A program made the position numbers and the translations under genes. A stretch of 64,000 nucleotides of DNA, taken from NCBI GenBank assembly GCA_039810245.1, contig JBDHWQ010000002.1:186001-250000 (forward strand), written 5' to 3'. Positions 15,928 through 24,997 of this stretch are shown here, one piece after another. This stretch comes from CALDSL01 sp039810245 (GTDB lineage Bacteria; Chloroflexota; Anaerolineae; Anaerolineales; Anaerolineaceae). Positions within the stretch are counted from its first letter, which is position 1; each line of letters opens with the position of its first letter. The notes below the pieces were generated by a model. The model did no database searches. It was not told where the DNA came from and was given only the letters and a program-made list of their open reading frames with translations.

Positions 15928-17631
15928 ATGCAAATCTGGCGCGTGAAAATGGAAACGCAGACAGTTACCCGTGAAGACGTCCCGCAGAACTGGGCACATC
16001 TGGGCGGCCGAGGCCTGCTGGCACGCATTCTGCTGGACGAAGTACCGGCTACGTGCGAGCCGCTGGGTCCGAATAATAAGCTGATCTTTGCGCCCGGACT
16101 GCTGGTGGGGCATATGCTGTCATCGTGTGACCGGTTATCGGTGGGCGGAAAAAGCCCGCTGACCGGCGGGGTGAAGGAATCGAACGCTGGTGGAACCACC
16201 GGCATGGCGATGACCATGCTGGATATGAAGGCCCTGATCATCGAAGGACAGCCGCAAACGAAAGACTGGTGGGTGCTGGTGCTGAATAAGGAGGGCTGGC
16301 GCTTTGAGCCGGCTCGCGAACTGGCGGGCAAAGGCGTATACGCAAGCGCCGAAAAGCTCGTCGAACGCTACGGCAGCAAGGCGGCCATCTCGCTGATCGG
16401 CCCGGGTGGCGAAATGCAGCTTCGCGCGGCAGGCATCCAGAACCTGGACAAAGACCGGGTGCCATCGCGCATCAATGCACGCGGCGGGCTGGGCGCGCTG
16501 ATGGGCGCCAAACGCCTGAAGGCGATCATCTTCGACCCTACCGGCTGCACGCGCCAGCCCCTGGCCGACCCGGAAGCATTCAAAACCGCGCAAAAGGTTT
16601 ACACCCAGGCGGTGATGAACCACCCGCAGTCGATTGCCTACCGTGACTATGGCACAGCAGGCATGGCGCGCATGTGCAATACCTTTGGTGCGCTGCCTAC
16701 GCGCAACTTTTCTTCTGGCAGCAACCCGGAAGTCGAAACCATCAGCGGAGAGTACCTGCGCGAGCAGATTCTCAACCGCGGCGGCAAGAACGATCCCTCG
16801 CATGCTTGCATGCCCGGCTGCACCATCCGCTGCTCCAATGTGTTTGGCGAAAAAGACGGCGAAAATATCATCGTTTCGCCGCTCGAGTACGAGACCATCG
16901 GGCTAATGGGCTCCAACGTGGGCATCCAGGACCTGGATGCCATCGGGCGGATGAATTGGATCGTCAACGATCTGGGGCTGGACTCAATCGACCTGGGCGC
17001 GGCGCTAGGCGTGGCAGCCGAGGCCGGGCTGCTGGAATTTGGCGACAGCGAGCGCGCTATCGCGCTGCTAAACGAGATCTACACCGGCTCACCCACTGGG
17101 CGTATGCTGGGCAACGGCGCGGCGCTCACCGGACAGGTGTTGGGCATCGAGCGCGTGCCGTGCGTCAAGAACCAGGCAATCAGCGCTTACGACCCACGCG
17201 CCATCAAAGGCACAGGCGTCACCTACGCCACCTCGCCCATGGGCGCTGACCACACTGCCGGGCTGACCATCCGCGCCAAGATCGACCATCTGGACCCCAC
17301 GATCCAGGTGACGCCTTCACGTAACGCGCAGATTAACATGGCCGGCTATGATTCGCTGGGCGCGTGCATCTTCGCCGGTTTCGGATTCGCATCATCACCG
17401 GAATCGGTGCGCGACCTGATCAACGCCCGCTACGGCTGGCAGGTGGGCGTGGATTACCTTCAGGTGCTGGGCCGCGAAACGCTACTGCTGGAGCGCGAGT
17501 TCAACCGGCGCGCCGGGTTCACCAAAGATGATGACCGCATGCCCGAATGGATGCGCCGCGAGGCGCTGTCCCCCACCGGGGCGGTGTTTGACGTCAGCGA
17601 AGAAGACCTGGACAGCGTGTTCCATTGGTAG
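15928..17631 (+). CDS. Aldehyde ferredoxin oxidoreductase family protein (tungsten/molybdenum)
   Basis: The 567-residue member of the AOR family is expected to oxidise aldehydes to acids with ferredoxin, using a tungstopterin and one [4Fe-4S] cluster. The N-terminal AOR beta domain includes WAHLGGRGLLARIL and the glycine-rich FAPGLLVG; RINARGGLGALMGAKRLKAI follows. The cluster ligands are CMPGCTIRC (Cys294, Cys298, Cys302) and Cys480 in DSLGACIF. The first spacing is x3 rather than the x2 of the Pyrococcus enzyme. I chose the ATG at 15928 because AGGAGA lies upstream and the family starts there; the frame also runs back to 15844. A MoaD-like gene overlaps its stop, as is common for AORs. The substrate is unknown. 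Confidence 0.93.
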   Translation: MQIWRVKMETQTVTREDVPQNWAHLGGRGLLARILLDEVPATCEPLGPNNKLIFAPGLLVGHMLSSCDRLSVGGKSPLTGGVKESNAGGTTGMAMTMLDMKALIIEGQPQTKDWWVLVLNKEGWRFEPARELAGKGVYASAEKLVERYGSKAAISLIGPGGEMQLRAAGIQNLDKDRVPSRINARGGLGALMGAKRLKAIIFDPTGCTRQPLADPEAFKTAQKVYTQAVMNHPQSIAYRDYGTAGMARMCNTFGALPTRNFSSGSNPEVETISGEYLREQILNRGGKNDPSHACMPGCTIRCSNVFGEKDGENIIVSPLEYETIGLMGSNVGIQDLDAIGRMNWIVNDLGLDSIDLGAALGVAAEAGLLEFGDSERAIALLNEIYTGSPTGRMLGNGAALTGQVLGIERVPCVKNQAISAYDPRAIKGTGVTYATSPMGADHTAGLTIRAKIDHLDPTIQVTPSRNAQINMAGYDSLGACIFAGFGFASSPESVRDLINARYGWQVGVDYLQVLGRETLLLEREFNRRAGFTKDDDRMPEWMRREALSPTGAVFDVSEEDLDSVFHW

Positions 17632-17903
17632 TGCACGTAACGCTGCACACGCTGCTGCAGGAAATGCCGGATGGCTCGCGCAAGGTGCATCTGGATGTGA
17701 CCATCACGCCCGGAACCAGCGTGGGGGATTTATACGGCCAGCTTGGGCTGCGCCACCCGCCGGAGGAAGTGCTGCTGGTGGTCAACCGCGCCATCGTGCC
17801 GGCCGGCACGCAGGTGCAGGATGGCGACCGGGTAGATTTTATCCCGGCGCTTTCGGGCGGAACGCAGAAGCGAGGTACAATAGAAGCTCATGACGGAAAT
17901 TAG
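17631..17903 (+). CDS. MoaD/ThiS-family ubiquitin-like protein with C-terminal tail
   Basis: The protein is about 90 residues with a ubiquitin-like fold. VVNRAIVPAGTQVQDGDRVD is the typical MoaD/ThiS segment before the C-terminus, and the usual di-glycine is present in PALSGG. Thirteen further residues (TQKRGTIEAHDGN) follow it. Thiocarboxylate formation on MoaD needs a terminal GG, so this protein needs trimming, or it acts without a thiocarboxylate. The GTG at 17631 overlaps the AOR stop (TAGTG); an upstream in-frame TTG at 17625 is the alternative. It is expected to serve the pterin cofactor of the adjacent AOR. The tail-coding bases contain a GGTACAAT -10-like element possibly belonging to the next gene. 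Confidence 0.8.
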   Translation: MHVTLHTLLQEMPDGSRKVHLDVTITPGTSVGDLYGQLGLRHPPEEVLLVVNRAIVPAGTQVQDGDRVDFIPALSGGTQKRGTIEAHDGN

Positions 17904-17918
17904 GGGGTAGGAGAACGA

Positions 17919-19061
17919 TTGGAAAACGACATCGATCAGACTACGGAGCGCCGCTACCCGGGTACGGAAGGCAATCCGTTTGATGTAATCCTGCGCAAAC
18001 TGGCGCAGATGGAAAGTATGCCGGCTGCCTTTTTCGCGCTGATCCTGCTGGCCCTGGCGCTGCCCGCGTTACAGCTGGGATGGCCGGCGATGCTGGCGTT
18101 CTGGGGCTTCACCCTGCTGGATTGGGCGCTTCTGGCGGCACTGCCGCGCGCGGGCATCTCGTACGGTCCGGCTAAGCCGGTGACCCTGATCCTGGGTTTG
18201 GCGCGCATGATTTTCGGACTGCTGCCACTGCCTTTATGGCTGCTGGCGGTTGCGCAGGTGTCCGGTACGCTACTGGTGGTATACGGTTTCTGGATCGAGC
18301 CGCAGCGCATCGGCGTGACGCGGCAGAAGCTCGTCTCTGCGAAACTGCCGGCGGGCACGCGGCTCAAGCTGCTGCACCTGGGCGACCTGCACATGGAGCG
18401 CATCACACCGCGCGAGCGGCGATTGAATGCATTGATCCGCGAGTTGCAGCCGGACGTGATTGTGTTCTCGGGGGACTTTCTCAACCTGTCGTACCTGCGC
18501 GACCCGCAGGCCTGGGCCGCCGCGCGCGAGGTACTGCGCGAGTGGAGCGCGCCGCTGGGCGTGTATGCCGTTACCGGCAGCCCGGCGGTGGACCTGGCGG
18601 ACGTAATACCCGGGCTGCTGGATGGGATGCCGCTGCGCTGGCTGGACGACGAAGTGGCGCGCATCCCGGTGGGCAGCAAGCAGATCGAGATCATCGGCCT
18701 GACCTGCACCCATAAGCCATTTGAAGATGCGCCACGACTGCAGCGGTTGACGGAGACCGCATCAGATGATCTACGCATCCTGCTGTACCACTCGCCCGAC
18801 CTGGCCCCCGAGGCCGACGCGGCAGGGATTGATCTACAGCTCTCCGGCCACACGCATGGCGGGCAGGTGCGACTACCGCTGTACGGCGCATTTTTTGCGG
18901 CCTCGATTTACGGCAAACGTTTTGAGGCCGGGCGCTACCTGCTCAAGCATTTAACCCTGTACGTTAGCCGGGGTATCGGCCTGGAAGGACAGGGCGCGCC
19001 GCGCGTCCGCTTCCTGTGCCCCCCGGAGATTATTTTGTGGGATCTGGAAAGCAACCCCTAG
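17919..19061 (+). CDS. Membrane-anchored calcineurin-like metallophosphoesterase
   Basis: The 380-residue protein has three or four N-terminal hydrophobic segments (about 30-130) and a metallophosphoesterase domain. Motifs seen are LHLGDLHME (Asp156), FSGDFLN (about 185-191), LLYHSPDL and the closing GHTHGGQ (about 309-315). The motif expected as GNH(D/E) reads GSPAVD (near 218), so the metal-binding Asn and catalytic His are missing. The activity may therefore be altered or the metal site incomplete. The start is TTG with a GGAG site 6-7 bases upstream. The family (YkuE/YaeI-like) acts on phosphoesters near the membrane; the substrate is unknown. The aminopeptidase gene follows 14 bases downstream. 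Confidence 0.85.
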   Translation: MENDIDQTTERRYPGTEGNPFDVILRKLAQMESMPAAFFALILLALALPALQLGWPAMLAFWGFTLLDWALLAALPRAGISYGPAKPVTLILGLARMIFGLLPLPLWLLAVAQVSGTLLVVYGFWIEPQRIGVTRQKLVSAKLPAGTRLKLLHLGDLHMERITPRERRLNALIRELQPDVIVFSGDFLNLSYLRDPQAWAAAREVLREWSAPLGVYAVTGSPAVDLADVIPGLLDGMPLRWLDDEVARIPVGSKQIEIIGLTCTHKPFEDAPRLQRLTETASDDLRILLYHSPDLAPEADAAGIDLQLSGHTHGGQVRLPLYGAFFAASIYGKRFEAGRYLLKHLTLYVSRGIGLEGQGAPRVRFLCPPEIILWDLESNP

Positions 19062-19075
19062 AAACTGGAGCCAAG

Positions 19076-20503
19076 ATGACCCAATACTTTACTCTCCCTG
19101 AGCCAGGGATCACCCTGCACGCCGGCCCCCTGCAGCCCAGCCGCCTGACCGTCAGCTTTGCAACCGCGCCGGAAAAAGCAGCCCCCGGCCAGCCCGGCAA
19201 GAGCCTGGGCGACGTGCTGTTCCTGCGCAACGCTGATGGCAGCCCTGCGCTGACCGTGTCACTGGGCAAATCCGAGAAACTACGCGCCGACAGCTTGCGA
19301 CAGGCAGGCGGCGCGCTGGCAAAGTGGCTGTCGGCGCATAACGTGACCGATGCGCAGATCGACGCCGAAGCGCTGGCGCAGCTCGGGGTAGCGGATGCCA
19401 CCCGCGCCCTGGTCGAAGGGCTGCTGCTGGGTGCTTTCCGCTTCGAGCGCTACAAGAGCGGCGCGGAAGCTGTGGCCGCGCCGGTTGTGACCATCAGTGG
19501 GGACGGCGTGGCGGAGATCATTGCGACAGCCGAAAAGCTGGCATCGGCGGTCAACCTGGCGCGGGATTGGGGTCATGAGCCGGCCAACGTGATCAACCCG
19601 GTGAGCCTGGCCGAGCGCGTGCGCGAGCTGGGCGCGCAGAATGGGCTAAAAGTGACCGTGATCGACGACAAGGCCCTGGAAGAAATGGGCGCGGGCGCTA
19701 TCCACGCGGTCGGCAAAGGCAGCAAGACGCCCGCGCGGTTGATCCTGGTGGAATACCCCGGCCAGGATGCAAATGCCACCCCGGTCGCGCTGGTGGGTAA
19801 AGCGATCACCTTTGACACCGGCGGCTACTCGCTCAAAGACAGCACCAATATCCTGGGCATGAAATACGACAAATGCGGCGCGATGGCCGTGATCGGATCG
19901 GTGCTGGCGGCGGCCAAACTGGGATTGAAAACACGCGTGGTTGGCGTAATCGCCGCGGCGGAAAACATGGTCTCCGGCGAGGCCTACCGCCCGGACGATA
20001 TCCTCACCACCCTTTCTGGCAAGACGGTCGAAATCATCAGCACCGACGCCGAAGGGCGCCTGGTGCTGGCCGACGCGCTGACTTACACCGCGCGCACATT
20101 CCAGCCGCGGGCCATGGTAGATTTCGCTACCCTTACCGGGGCGTGCGTGGTGGCGCTGGGCAAGGTACGCGCGGGCTATATGGCTAACGACGAAGCCCTG
20201 GCAGACGCGTTGTTCGCGGCGGGTGAAGCGGCGCACGAGCGCCTCTGGCGGCTGCCGCTGGACGAGGAATATGAGGCCCAGATCCAGGGTGACGACGGCG
20301 ACATCAAGAACTCGGGTGGGCGCGAAGGCGGCGCGATCATCGGCGGCATCTTCCTGCAGAATTTCGTCCAGCCGGTCGTGCCGTGGGCGCATATCGACAT
20401 CGCCGGCGTGGCCAGCAGTAGCAAAGACGCACCGTACACGCCAAAGGGCGCAACCGGCTTCGGTGTGCGCCTGGCGGTGGAATACCTGCGGTCGCTGGAG
20501 TAA
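19076..20503 (+). CDS. pepA: Leucyl aminopeptidase, M17 family
   Basis: This 475-residue cytosolic aminopeptidase removes N-terminal residues using two divalent metals. The M17 signature STDAEGRLVLADAL (about 321-334) and the metal/catalytic Lys segment VGKAITFDTGGYSLK (about 240-254) are present. GGREGGAIIGGIFLQNFV and WAHIDIAG complete the C-terminal catalytic domain. I chose the ATG at 19076 (CTGGAG upstream) over the 60 bases of open frame before it, which overlap the previous gene. It probably shares a transcript with the metallophosphoesterase. A strong convergent terminator lies downstream. Confidence 0.95.
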   Translation: MTQYFTLPEPGITLHAGPLQPSRLTVSFATAPEKAAPGQPGKSLGDVLFLRNADGSPALTVSLGKSEKLRADSLRQAGGALAKWLSAHNVTDAQIDAEALAQLGVADATRALVEGLLLGAFRFERYKSGAEAVAAPVVTISGDGVAEIIATAEKLASAVNLARDWGHEPANVINPVSLAERVRELGAQNGLKVTVIDDKALEEMGAGAIHAVGKGSKTPARLILVEYPGQDANATPVALVGKAITFDTGGYSLKDSTNILGMKYDKCGAMAVIGSVLAAAKLGLKTRVVGVIAAAENMVSGEAYRPDDILTTLSGKTVEIISTDAEGRLVLADALTYTARTFQPRAMVDFATLTGACVVALGKVRAGYMANDEALADALFAAGEAAHERLWRLPLDEEYEAQIQGDDGDIKNSGGREGGAIIGGIFLQNFVQPVVPWAHIDIAGVASSSKDAPYTPKGATGFGVRLAVEYLRSLE

Positions 20504-20510
20504 GGACAAA

Positions 20511-20553
20511 AATCAAAAATGAGGCCGGGGTTCTCCCGGCCTCATTTTTGATT
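20511..20553. terminator. Bidirectional terminator pepA / M1 peptidase
   Basis: 19-base perfect arms (AATCAAAAATGAGGCCGGG and complement) enclose GTTCT. The A/T runs at both sides give U-tracts in both directions. The TGA of the minus-strand peptidase gene lies inside the stem. Confidence 0.93.
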
Positions 20554-22122
20554 GGGATCCAGATCAAAGTATTCCTGCACCAGCGGCGTGAGGTCTTTGG
20601 CGCTGTGCGATTGAAGCAGCTCCAGCGCGCCGGCGCTGGTGGCGATGCGCCCGGCGTAGCGCGCAGCGTACTCGCGGAAAAAGGCCAGGAAGGCTTCATC
20701 ACCCATCTCACGGCGCGCAGCATCCAGGAACTTCGTGCCCTGCAGGTAGACCGCATCAACATAAGGCCGGAACTCGGCATAATCGTAAATATCGGCGCTG
20801 ACTTTTCCGGATGGTAGAAAGCGCCAGATGCGGTAGTTCCACCACCAGTCCACCAGGTCGGGATGGTATTTCTCATAAAACAGGGCTTCGCTGTGCGTGC
20901 AAAAGGCTTCGTCCAGCCACGGCTCACGCGCGGGGTCGTTGCCCACCAGGCTGTACCACCACTGGTGTGCCGTCTCGTGCGCTGAGAGCGGGACCAGGTA
21001 GCTGGTGGGCGCGCCGGGGTAGGCATTGAAATACTCCGCACCGAGGAAAAACATGCCGGAATATTCCATGCCGTCGAAGAAATCGGCTTCGATCAGTGAC
21101 AGCGCGGGGTACGGGTACGGAGCATATAGCTCCGAAAACAGCGTCACGGCATCGCGTATGGCCTCAGCGCTGGCTCTCCCCGCGTCCAGGTTTTCCGGAA
21201 AGATATACGCGCGGATTTCCGCGCCGGCGGCGGTGGTGGACAGCACCTGGAAATCGGGCGAAATAGACAGCGCAAAGCCGCGTGCGCCGGATAGCTGGAA
21301 GGTATACGTGCTGCCGTCAATGCCCGGGATGGCGCTGCCGGCCACCACCAACGGACTTCCATACGGCGCCAGATGCACAACCACATCGTAATCGATGGTG
21401 GGATATACCAGGTGCTCGCCCACCGTGCCGGGGTTGTGCAGCAGCCAACCGCTGCCTTCCTGGTACGCAGGCAGGAACGGGTACCAGTCGCCCAGGTTGA
21501 GCTGGCGCCCGGTGAACCCCAGGAAGCTGTACATAGACTTGAGGCGCAGGGTGTAACGCAAATCCAGGTCCAGCGCCGCGCCGGGCGGGACAGGCGTTTG
21601 CAGTGGAATGCGGATAGCGCTGGTTTCCAGGCGCGCGTCCGCCACCGGGCTGCCATCCGCCCAGGAGAGCGAATCGAGGGTGAAGACGTCCGCCTGACGG
21701 CTGGCTTCGACGGCTAACACCAGATCACTGAGCGCGCTGGCCGCCGGGTTGACCGCGCGGATACGCTGCTCCACCGCTACACTGCGAGCTTCATAGTCCA
21801 CGCGGGCATCTATGCTGTAATGCGCCACTGCGGGCAGCGGCAGCGGTGTGGGGGTTTTCAGCGGTGCGACAGCAGTAGAAACGACTGGCGCGGGCAGCGT
21901 GGGCTGCGCCGTCTCATCCGGGGCGGCAGTATAGGCGGCTCGCTGCGTGGTAGGTGTGGCCGTCCCGCCCAGCGAGACCCAGGGCGCGGAGTCACACGCG
22001 GCAAGAGCAAGCAGCAAAAATGCGCCGAGTGCTCTCCGGAGCAAGGTCCTGGAGAACACCCGGCGTAGCCAGGCGACGAACTTCCCACGCCACAGCATGG
22101 AGAGCAGGCCGCCGCGTGTCAA
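20542..22122 (-). CDS. M1-family zinc aminopeptidase lipoprotein
   Basis: The 526-residue exported metallopeptidase begins with a basic stretch, a hydrophobic core and a lipobox (LALAAC, near residue 43), so it is probably a lipoprotein. A Thr/Pro-rich linker follows, then an M1-like beta domain. The gluzincin site HETAHQWW (His382, Glu383, His386) has its third ligand Glu405 in WLDEAF. The family cleaves N-terminal amino acids; here it would act outside the membrane on peptides. The start is TTG at 22122 with GAAGGG upstream; the ATG at 22098 is an alternative. It begins 4 bases after the alaS stop, so the two are co-transcribed. Confidence 0.9.
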   Translation of the reverse strand: MTRGGLLSMLWRGKFVAWLRRVFSRTLLRRALGAFLLLALAACDSAPWVSLGGTATPTTQRAAYTAAPDETAQPTLPAPVVSTAVAPLKTPTPLPLPAVAHYSIDARVDYEARSVAVEQRIRAVNPAASALSDLVLAVEASRQADVFTLDSLSWADGSPVADARLETSAIRIPLQTPVPPGAALDLDLRYTLRLKSMYSFLGFTGRQLNLGDWYPFLPAYQEGSGWLLHNPGTVGEHLVYPTIDYDVVVHLAPYGSPLVVAGSAIPGIDGSTYTFQLSGARGFALSISPDFQVLSTTAAGAEIRAYIFPENLDAGRASAEAIRDAVTLFSELYAPYPYPALSLIEADFFDGMEYSGMFFLGAEYFNAYPGAPTSYLVPLSAHETAHQWWYSLVGNDPAREPWLDEAFCTHSEALFYEKYHPDLVDWWWNYRIWRFLPSGKVSADIYDYAEFRPYVDAVYLQGTKFLDAARREMGDEAFLAFFREYAARYAGRIATSAGALELLQSHSAKDLTPLVQEYFDLDPNQK

Positions 22123-22126
22123 GCTA

Positions 22127-24865
22127 TCAGCCCTTCAGTTTCTTTTCAACCAGCGGCAGCACCGCGTCAATAGCTTCAGACAGGCGCGCGGGGTCCTTGC
22201 CGCCAGCCTGGGCCATCTGCGGCCGCCCGCCGCCACTGCCGCCGATGACCGGCCCGAGAGCTTTGACGATCTCGCCGGCCGAGAAGCCGCGTTTTACCAG
22301 GTCGTCAGTGACCGAGGCTACCAGCATGGGACGGCCATCCACCACCGTGCCGAGCACCGCCACCCCACTGGGGTAACGCTGGCGGAAGCGGTCAGTCATA
22401 GCGCGCAGGGTGTCTGCGTCAGCGTTGGGCAGAACACGCGCAAGAACGGGCACGCCTTCCACCTGAGAAATGCTGTCCAGGTCGCGCGCAAATTGCGCCG
22501 CGGCCAGTTCCTGGCGCAGCCGAGCAGCGTTCTTGCGCGCGGTATCCAGCTCGTCCAGCATGCCCTGCAGTTTGGAGGGCACATCATCCGGATTCGTGTT
22601 CAACTGCGCGGCGGCGTGCTTGAGTGCGCGGAAGCGGCGCTGTACCAGCTCGTAGGCAGCGCGGCCGGTGACGGCTTCGATGCGGCGCACACCGGCAGCC
22701 GCCGAGCCTTCCGAAGTAATCAGGAACAGACCAATATCACCAGTCTCCCCTACGTGCGTGCCGCCGCACAATTCATACGAGAAGGGGTCAGCGTCGCCAA
22801 TAGTGATGGTGCGCACGACTTCGCCATACTTTTCGCCAAACAGAGCCATCGCGCCTTCGGCCATCGCCTCGGCCAGCGGCTTGACGCGCACATTAAGATG
22901 GTAATTAGACAGCACGGCGCGGTTGACGATGGCTTCCACTTCTTCCAACTGCTGCGGGGTGACCGCCTCGGGGTTATTGAAGTCAAAGCGCAGCCGGTCG
23001 GGAGCCACCAGCGAGCCGGCCTGACGCGCGTGCGTGCCCAGTACTTCATGCAGCGCGGCATGCAGCAGGTGCGTGGCGGTGTGGTTGCGCATGATATCCT
23101 GGCGGCGCTGGCGGTCGACTGAGGCGGTGACGCTGTCGCCCAGGCGCGGCTGCCCGCTGACCACCTGGCCAGTGTGCACGATCACGCCCGCGGCGGGCTT
23201 GCGCGTATCATCCACGCGAATCTCCCAGTAGGGGTTGGTGTTGGATACGATCGTTCCAGTGTCAGACACCTGGCCGCCGGCTTCAACGTAGAAACCGGTG
23301 CGCGGCAGGATGACTTCTACGGCATCGCCCGGAGCAGCGGTATCCACCAGTTCGCCATCGCGGATCAGACCGAGCAGGGTTGTTTCGCCTTCAACGCTGT
23401 TATAGGGATCGTACGTGATGCCGCCGGCAGGCCACTTGCCCTCACCCTGCAGCTCCTCGACTACCTGGCGGTAGACGTCAACGTTCTCTCCGCCCATGGC
23501 GCCAAAAGCCTTGCCCGCCCCGGAAGCCACGCGGTGCTCATCCATCGCGGCGCGGAAACCGGCCTCATCCACTTCCAGGCCCTGCTCGCGGGCTACATCC
23601 CGGGTCAGTTCGAAGGGCAAGCCATTGGTGGCGTACAGGTCAAACGCGCGATGGCCATCCAGTATACTCTTACCGGCAGCGCGGGTCTCCTGGAACAGCA
23701 GCTCCAGCTGGTTAAGACCACCTTCCAGCGTGCGGCGGAAGCGTTCTTCCTCGCGGGTCAGGTTGGAGAGGATGGCGGTGCGGTTCTGGCGCAGCTCGGG
23801 GTAAAAATCACCGTACTGGTCGATGATGACCTCGCCCAATTTGGCCATGAACGGGCGGTTGAGCCCCAGCTTGCCGCCAAAGCGCGCGGCTCGTCGGATG
23901 ATCATGCGGCAGACGTAATTGCGACCTACGTTGCCGGGCACCACGCCGTCAGCGATCAGGAAGGTCGCGCCGCGAGCATGATCGGCGATCACGCGGTAGG
24001 GCGTCAGGTTGGCATCGCGCTGCGCGTCGCTGTCACCGGTCTGGTCCTGGATCGCCTGAAGGATGGGCAGGAACATATCGGTCTTGTAATTCGAGTCGAC
24101 ATTCTGTAGGACAGCCACCAGGCGGTCGAGACCCATGCCGGTATCCACGTGAGTGGCGGGCAGTGGTTCGAGCGCATCGGGGCCCAGGCGATTGTACTGG
24201 ATGAACACATTGTTCCACAGCTCGGTAAAGCGCGTGCAGTCGCCGTTGACGCGGCACTCGTGCCCGGGCTCATCGCGTCTGTTGCAGAACTCGGGACCGC
24301 GGTCAATGTGGATCTCGCTGCACGGACCACAGGGGCCGGTCTCGGCCATTTCCCAGAAGTTATCTTTCCGGCCGAAGTACAGCACGTGGGTTGGATCAAT
24401 GCCGGGCTGGATCACCCAGGCGTTGTAGGCTTCATCGTCGGTGGGAATATTGCCCTTGTCGTCCTTAAAGCAGGTTGTCCACAGGCGCTCTTTTTCCAGG
24501 CCGTAAACCTCCGTCAGCAGCTCCCAGGCCCAGGTGATGGCTTCTTTTTTGTAATAGTCGCCGAACGACCAGTTGCCCAGCATCTCAAAGAATGTGTGAT
24601 GCGTGTCGTCGCGGCCTACGTCGTCCAGGTCATTGTGCTTGCCGGCCACGCGCATGCATTTCTGCGAGTTGACCGCGCGGGTGTAGGGGCGCGTATCGGT
24701 GCCGAGGAAGACGTCTTTGAATTGAACCATGCCGGCATTGGTGAACAGCAAGGTGGCATCGCCGCCGGGCACCAGGGAAGAGGAAGGCACAAAGGTGTGC
24801 CCGCGCTGGACGAAGAAATCAATAAATTGCTGCCGGATTTCCGCTCCGGTTCGTGGTTTTGGCAT
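22127..24865 (-). CDS. alaS: Alanyl-tRNA synthetase
   Basis: This 912-residue class II synthetase charges tRNA-Ala. The catalytic N-terminal domain shows FVPSSSLVPGGDATLLFTNA and HTFFEMLGNWSFGDYYK. The editing domain has the zinc motifs HTATHLLH and CGGTHVGETGDIG. A coiled coil and the C-Ala region with GGSGGGRPQMAQAGG close the protein. The ATG at 24865 has GAGAGG upstream and begins MPKPRTGAEIRQQF, as in the family. The frame stays open for 236 further codons upstream, but those overlap the divergent DUF72 gene and the promoter, so they are not coding. It is followed by the M1 peptidase gene. Confidence 0.97.
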   Translation of the reverse strand: MPKPRTGAEIRQQFIDFFVQRGHTFVPSSSLVPGGDATLLFTNAGMVQFKDVFLGTDTRPYTRAVNSQKCMRVAGKHNDLDDVGRDDTHHTFFEMLGNWSFGDYYKKEAITWAWELLTEVYGLEKERLWTTCFKDDKGNIPTDDEAYNAWVIQPGIDPTHVLYFGRKDNFWEMAETGPCGPCSEIHIDRGPEFCNRRDEPGHECRVNGDCTRFTELWNNVFIQYNRLGPDALEPLPATHVDTGMGLDRLVAVLQNVDSNYKTDMFLPILQAIQDQTGDSDAQRDANLTPYRVIADHARGATFLIADGVVPGNVGRNYVCRMIIRRAARFGGKLGLNRPFMAKLGEVIIDQYGDFYPELRQNRTAILSNLTREEERFRRTLEGGLNQLELLFQETRAAGKSILDGHRAFDLYATNGLPFELTRDVAREQGLEVDEAGFRAAMDEHRVASGAGKAFGAMGGENVDVYRQVVEELQGEGKWPAGGITYDPYNSVEGETTLLGLIRDGELVDTAAPGDAVEVILPRTGFYVEAGGQVSDTGTIVSNTNPYWEIRVDDTRKPAAGVIVHTGQVVSGQPRLGDSVTASVDRQRRQDIMRNHTATHLLHAALHEVLGTHARQAGSLVAPDRLRFDFNNPEAVTPQQLEEVEAIVNRAVLSNYHLNVRVKPLAEAMAEGAMALFGEKYGEVVRTITIGDADPFSYELCGGTHVGETGDIGLFLITSEGSAAAGVRRIEAVTGRAAYELVQRRFRALKHAAAQLNTNPDDVPSKLQGMLDELDTARKNAARLRQELAAAQFARDLDSISQVEGVPVLARVLPNADADTLRAMTDRFRQRYPSGVAVLGTVVDGRPMLVASVTDDLVKRGFSAGEIVKALGPVIGGSGGGRPQMAQAGGKDPARLSEAIDAVLPLVEKKLKG

Positions 24866-24910
24866 TCGGATCCTCTCTTTTTCCCTGCAAGGTTTCGGTA
24901 TTGAGTGTGA

Positions 24911-24939
24911 ATTATACGCAAGATGGGGGGAAGAATCAA
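24911..24939 (-). promoter_or_regulatory. Sigma-70-type promoter of alaS
   Basis: On the minus strand, TTGATT, a 17-base spacer and a perfect TATAAT, about 46 bases before the alaS ATG. Confidence 0.8.
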
Positions 24940-24997
24940 TGACGGGCAGAAAGCTGAGATTACCGGCATTCGCTATAATTCTCATAAGAGGGATAGC

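Noticed and set aside
14503..16113. 536-codon open frame on the minus strand
   Set aside because: Antisense to gcvPB and the start of the aldehyde oxidoreductase gene; no ribosome binding site or family match.
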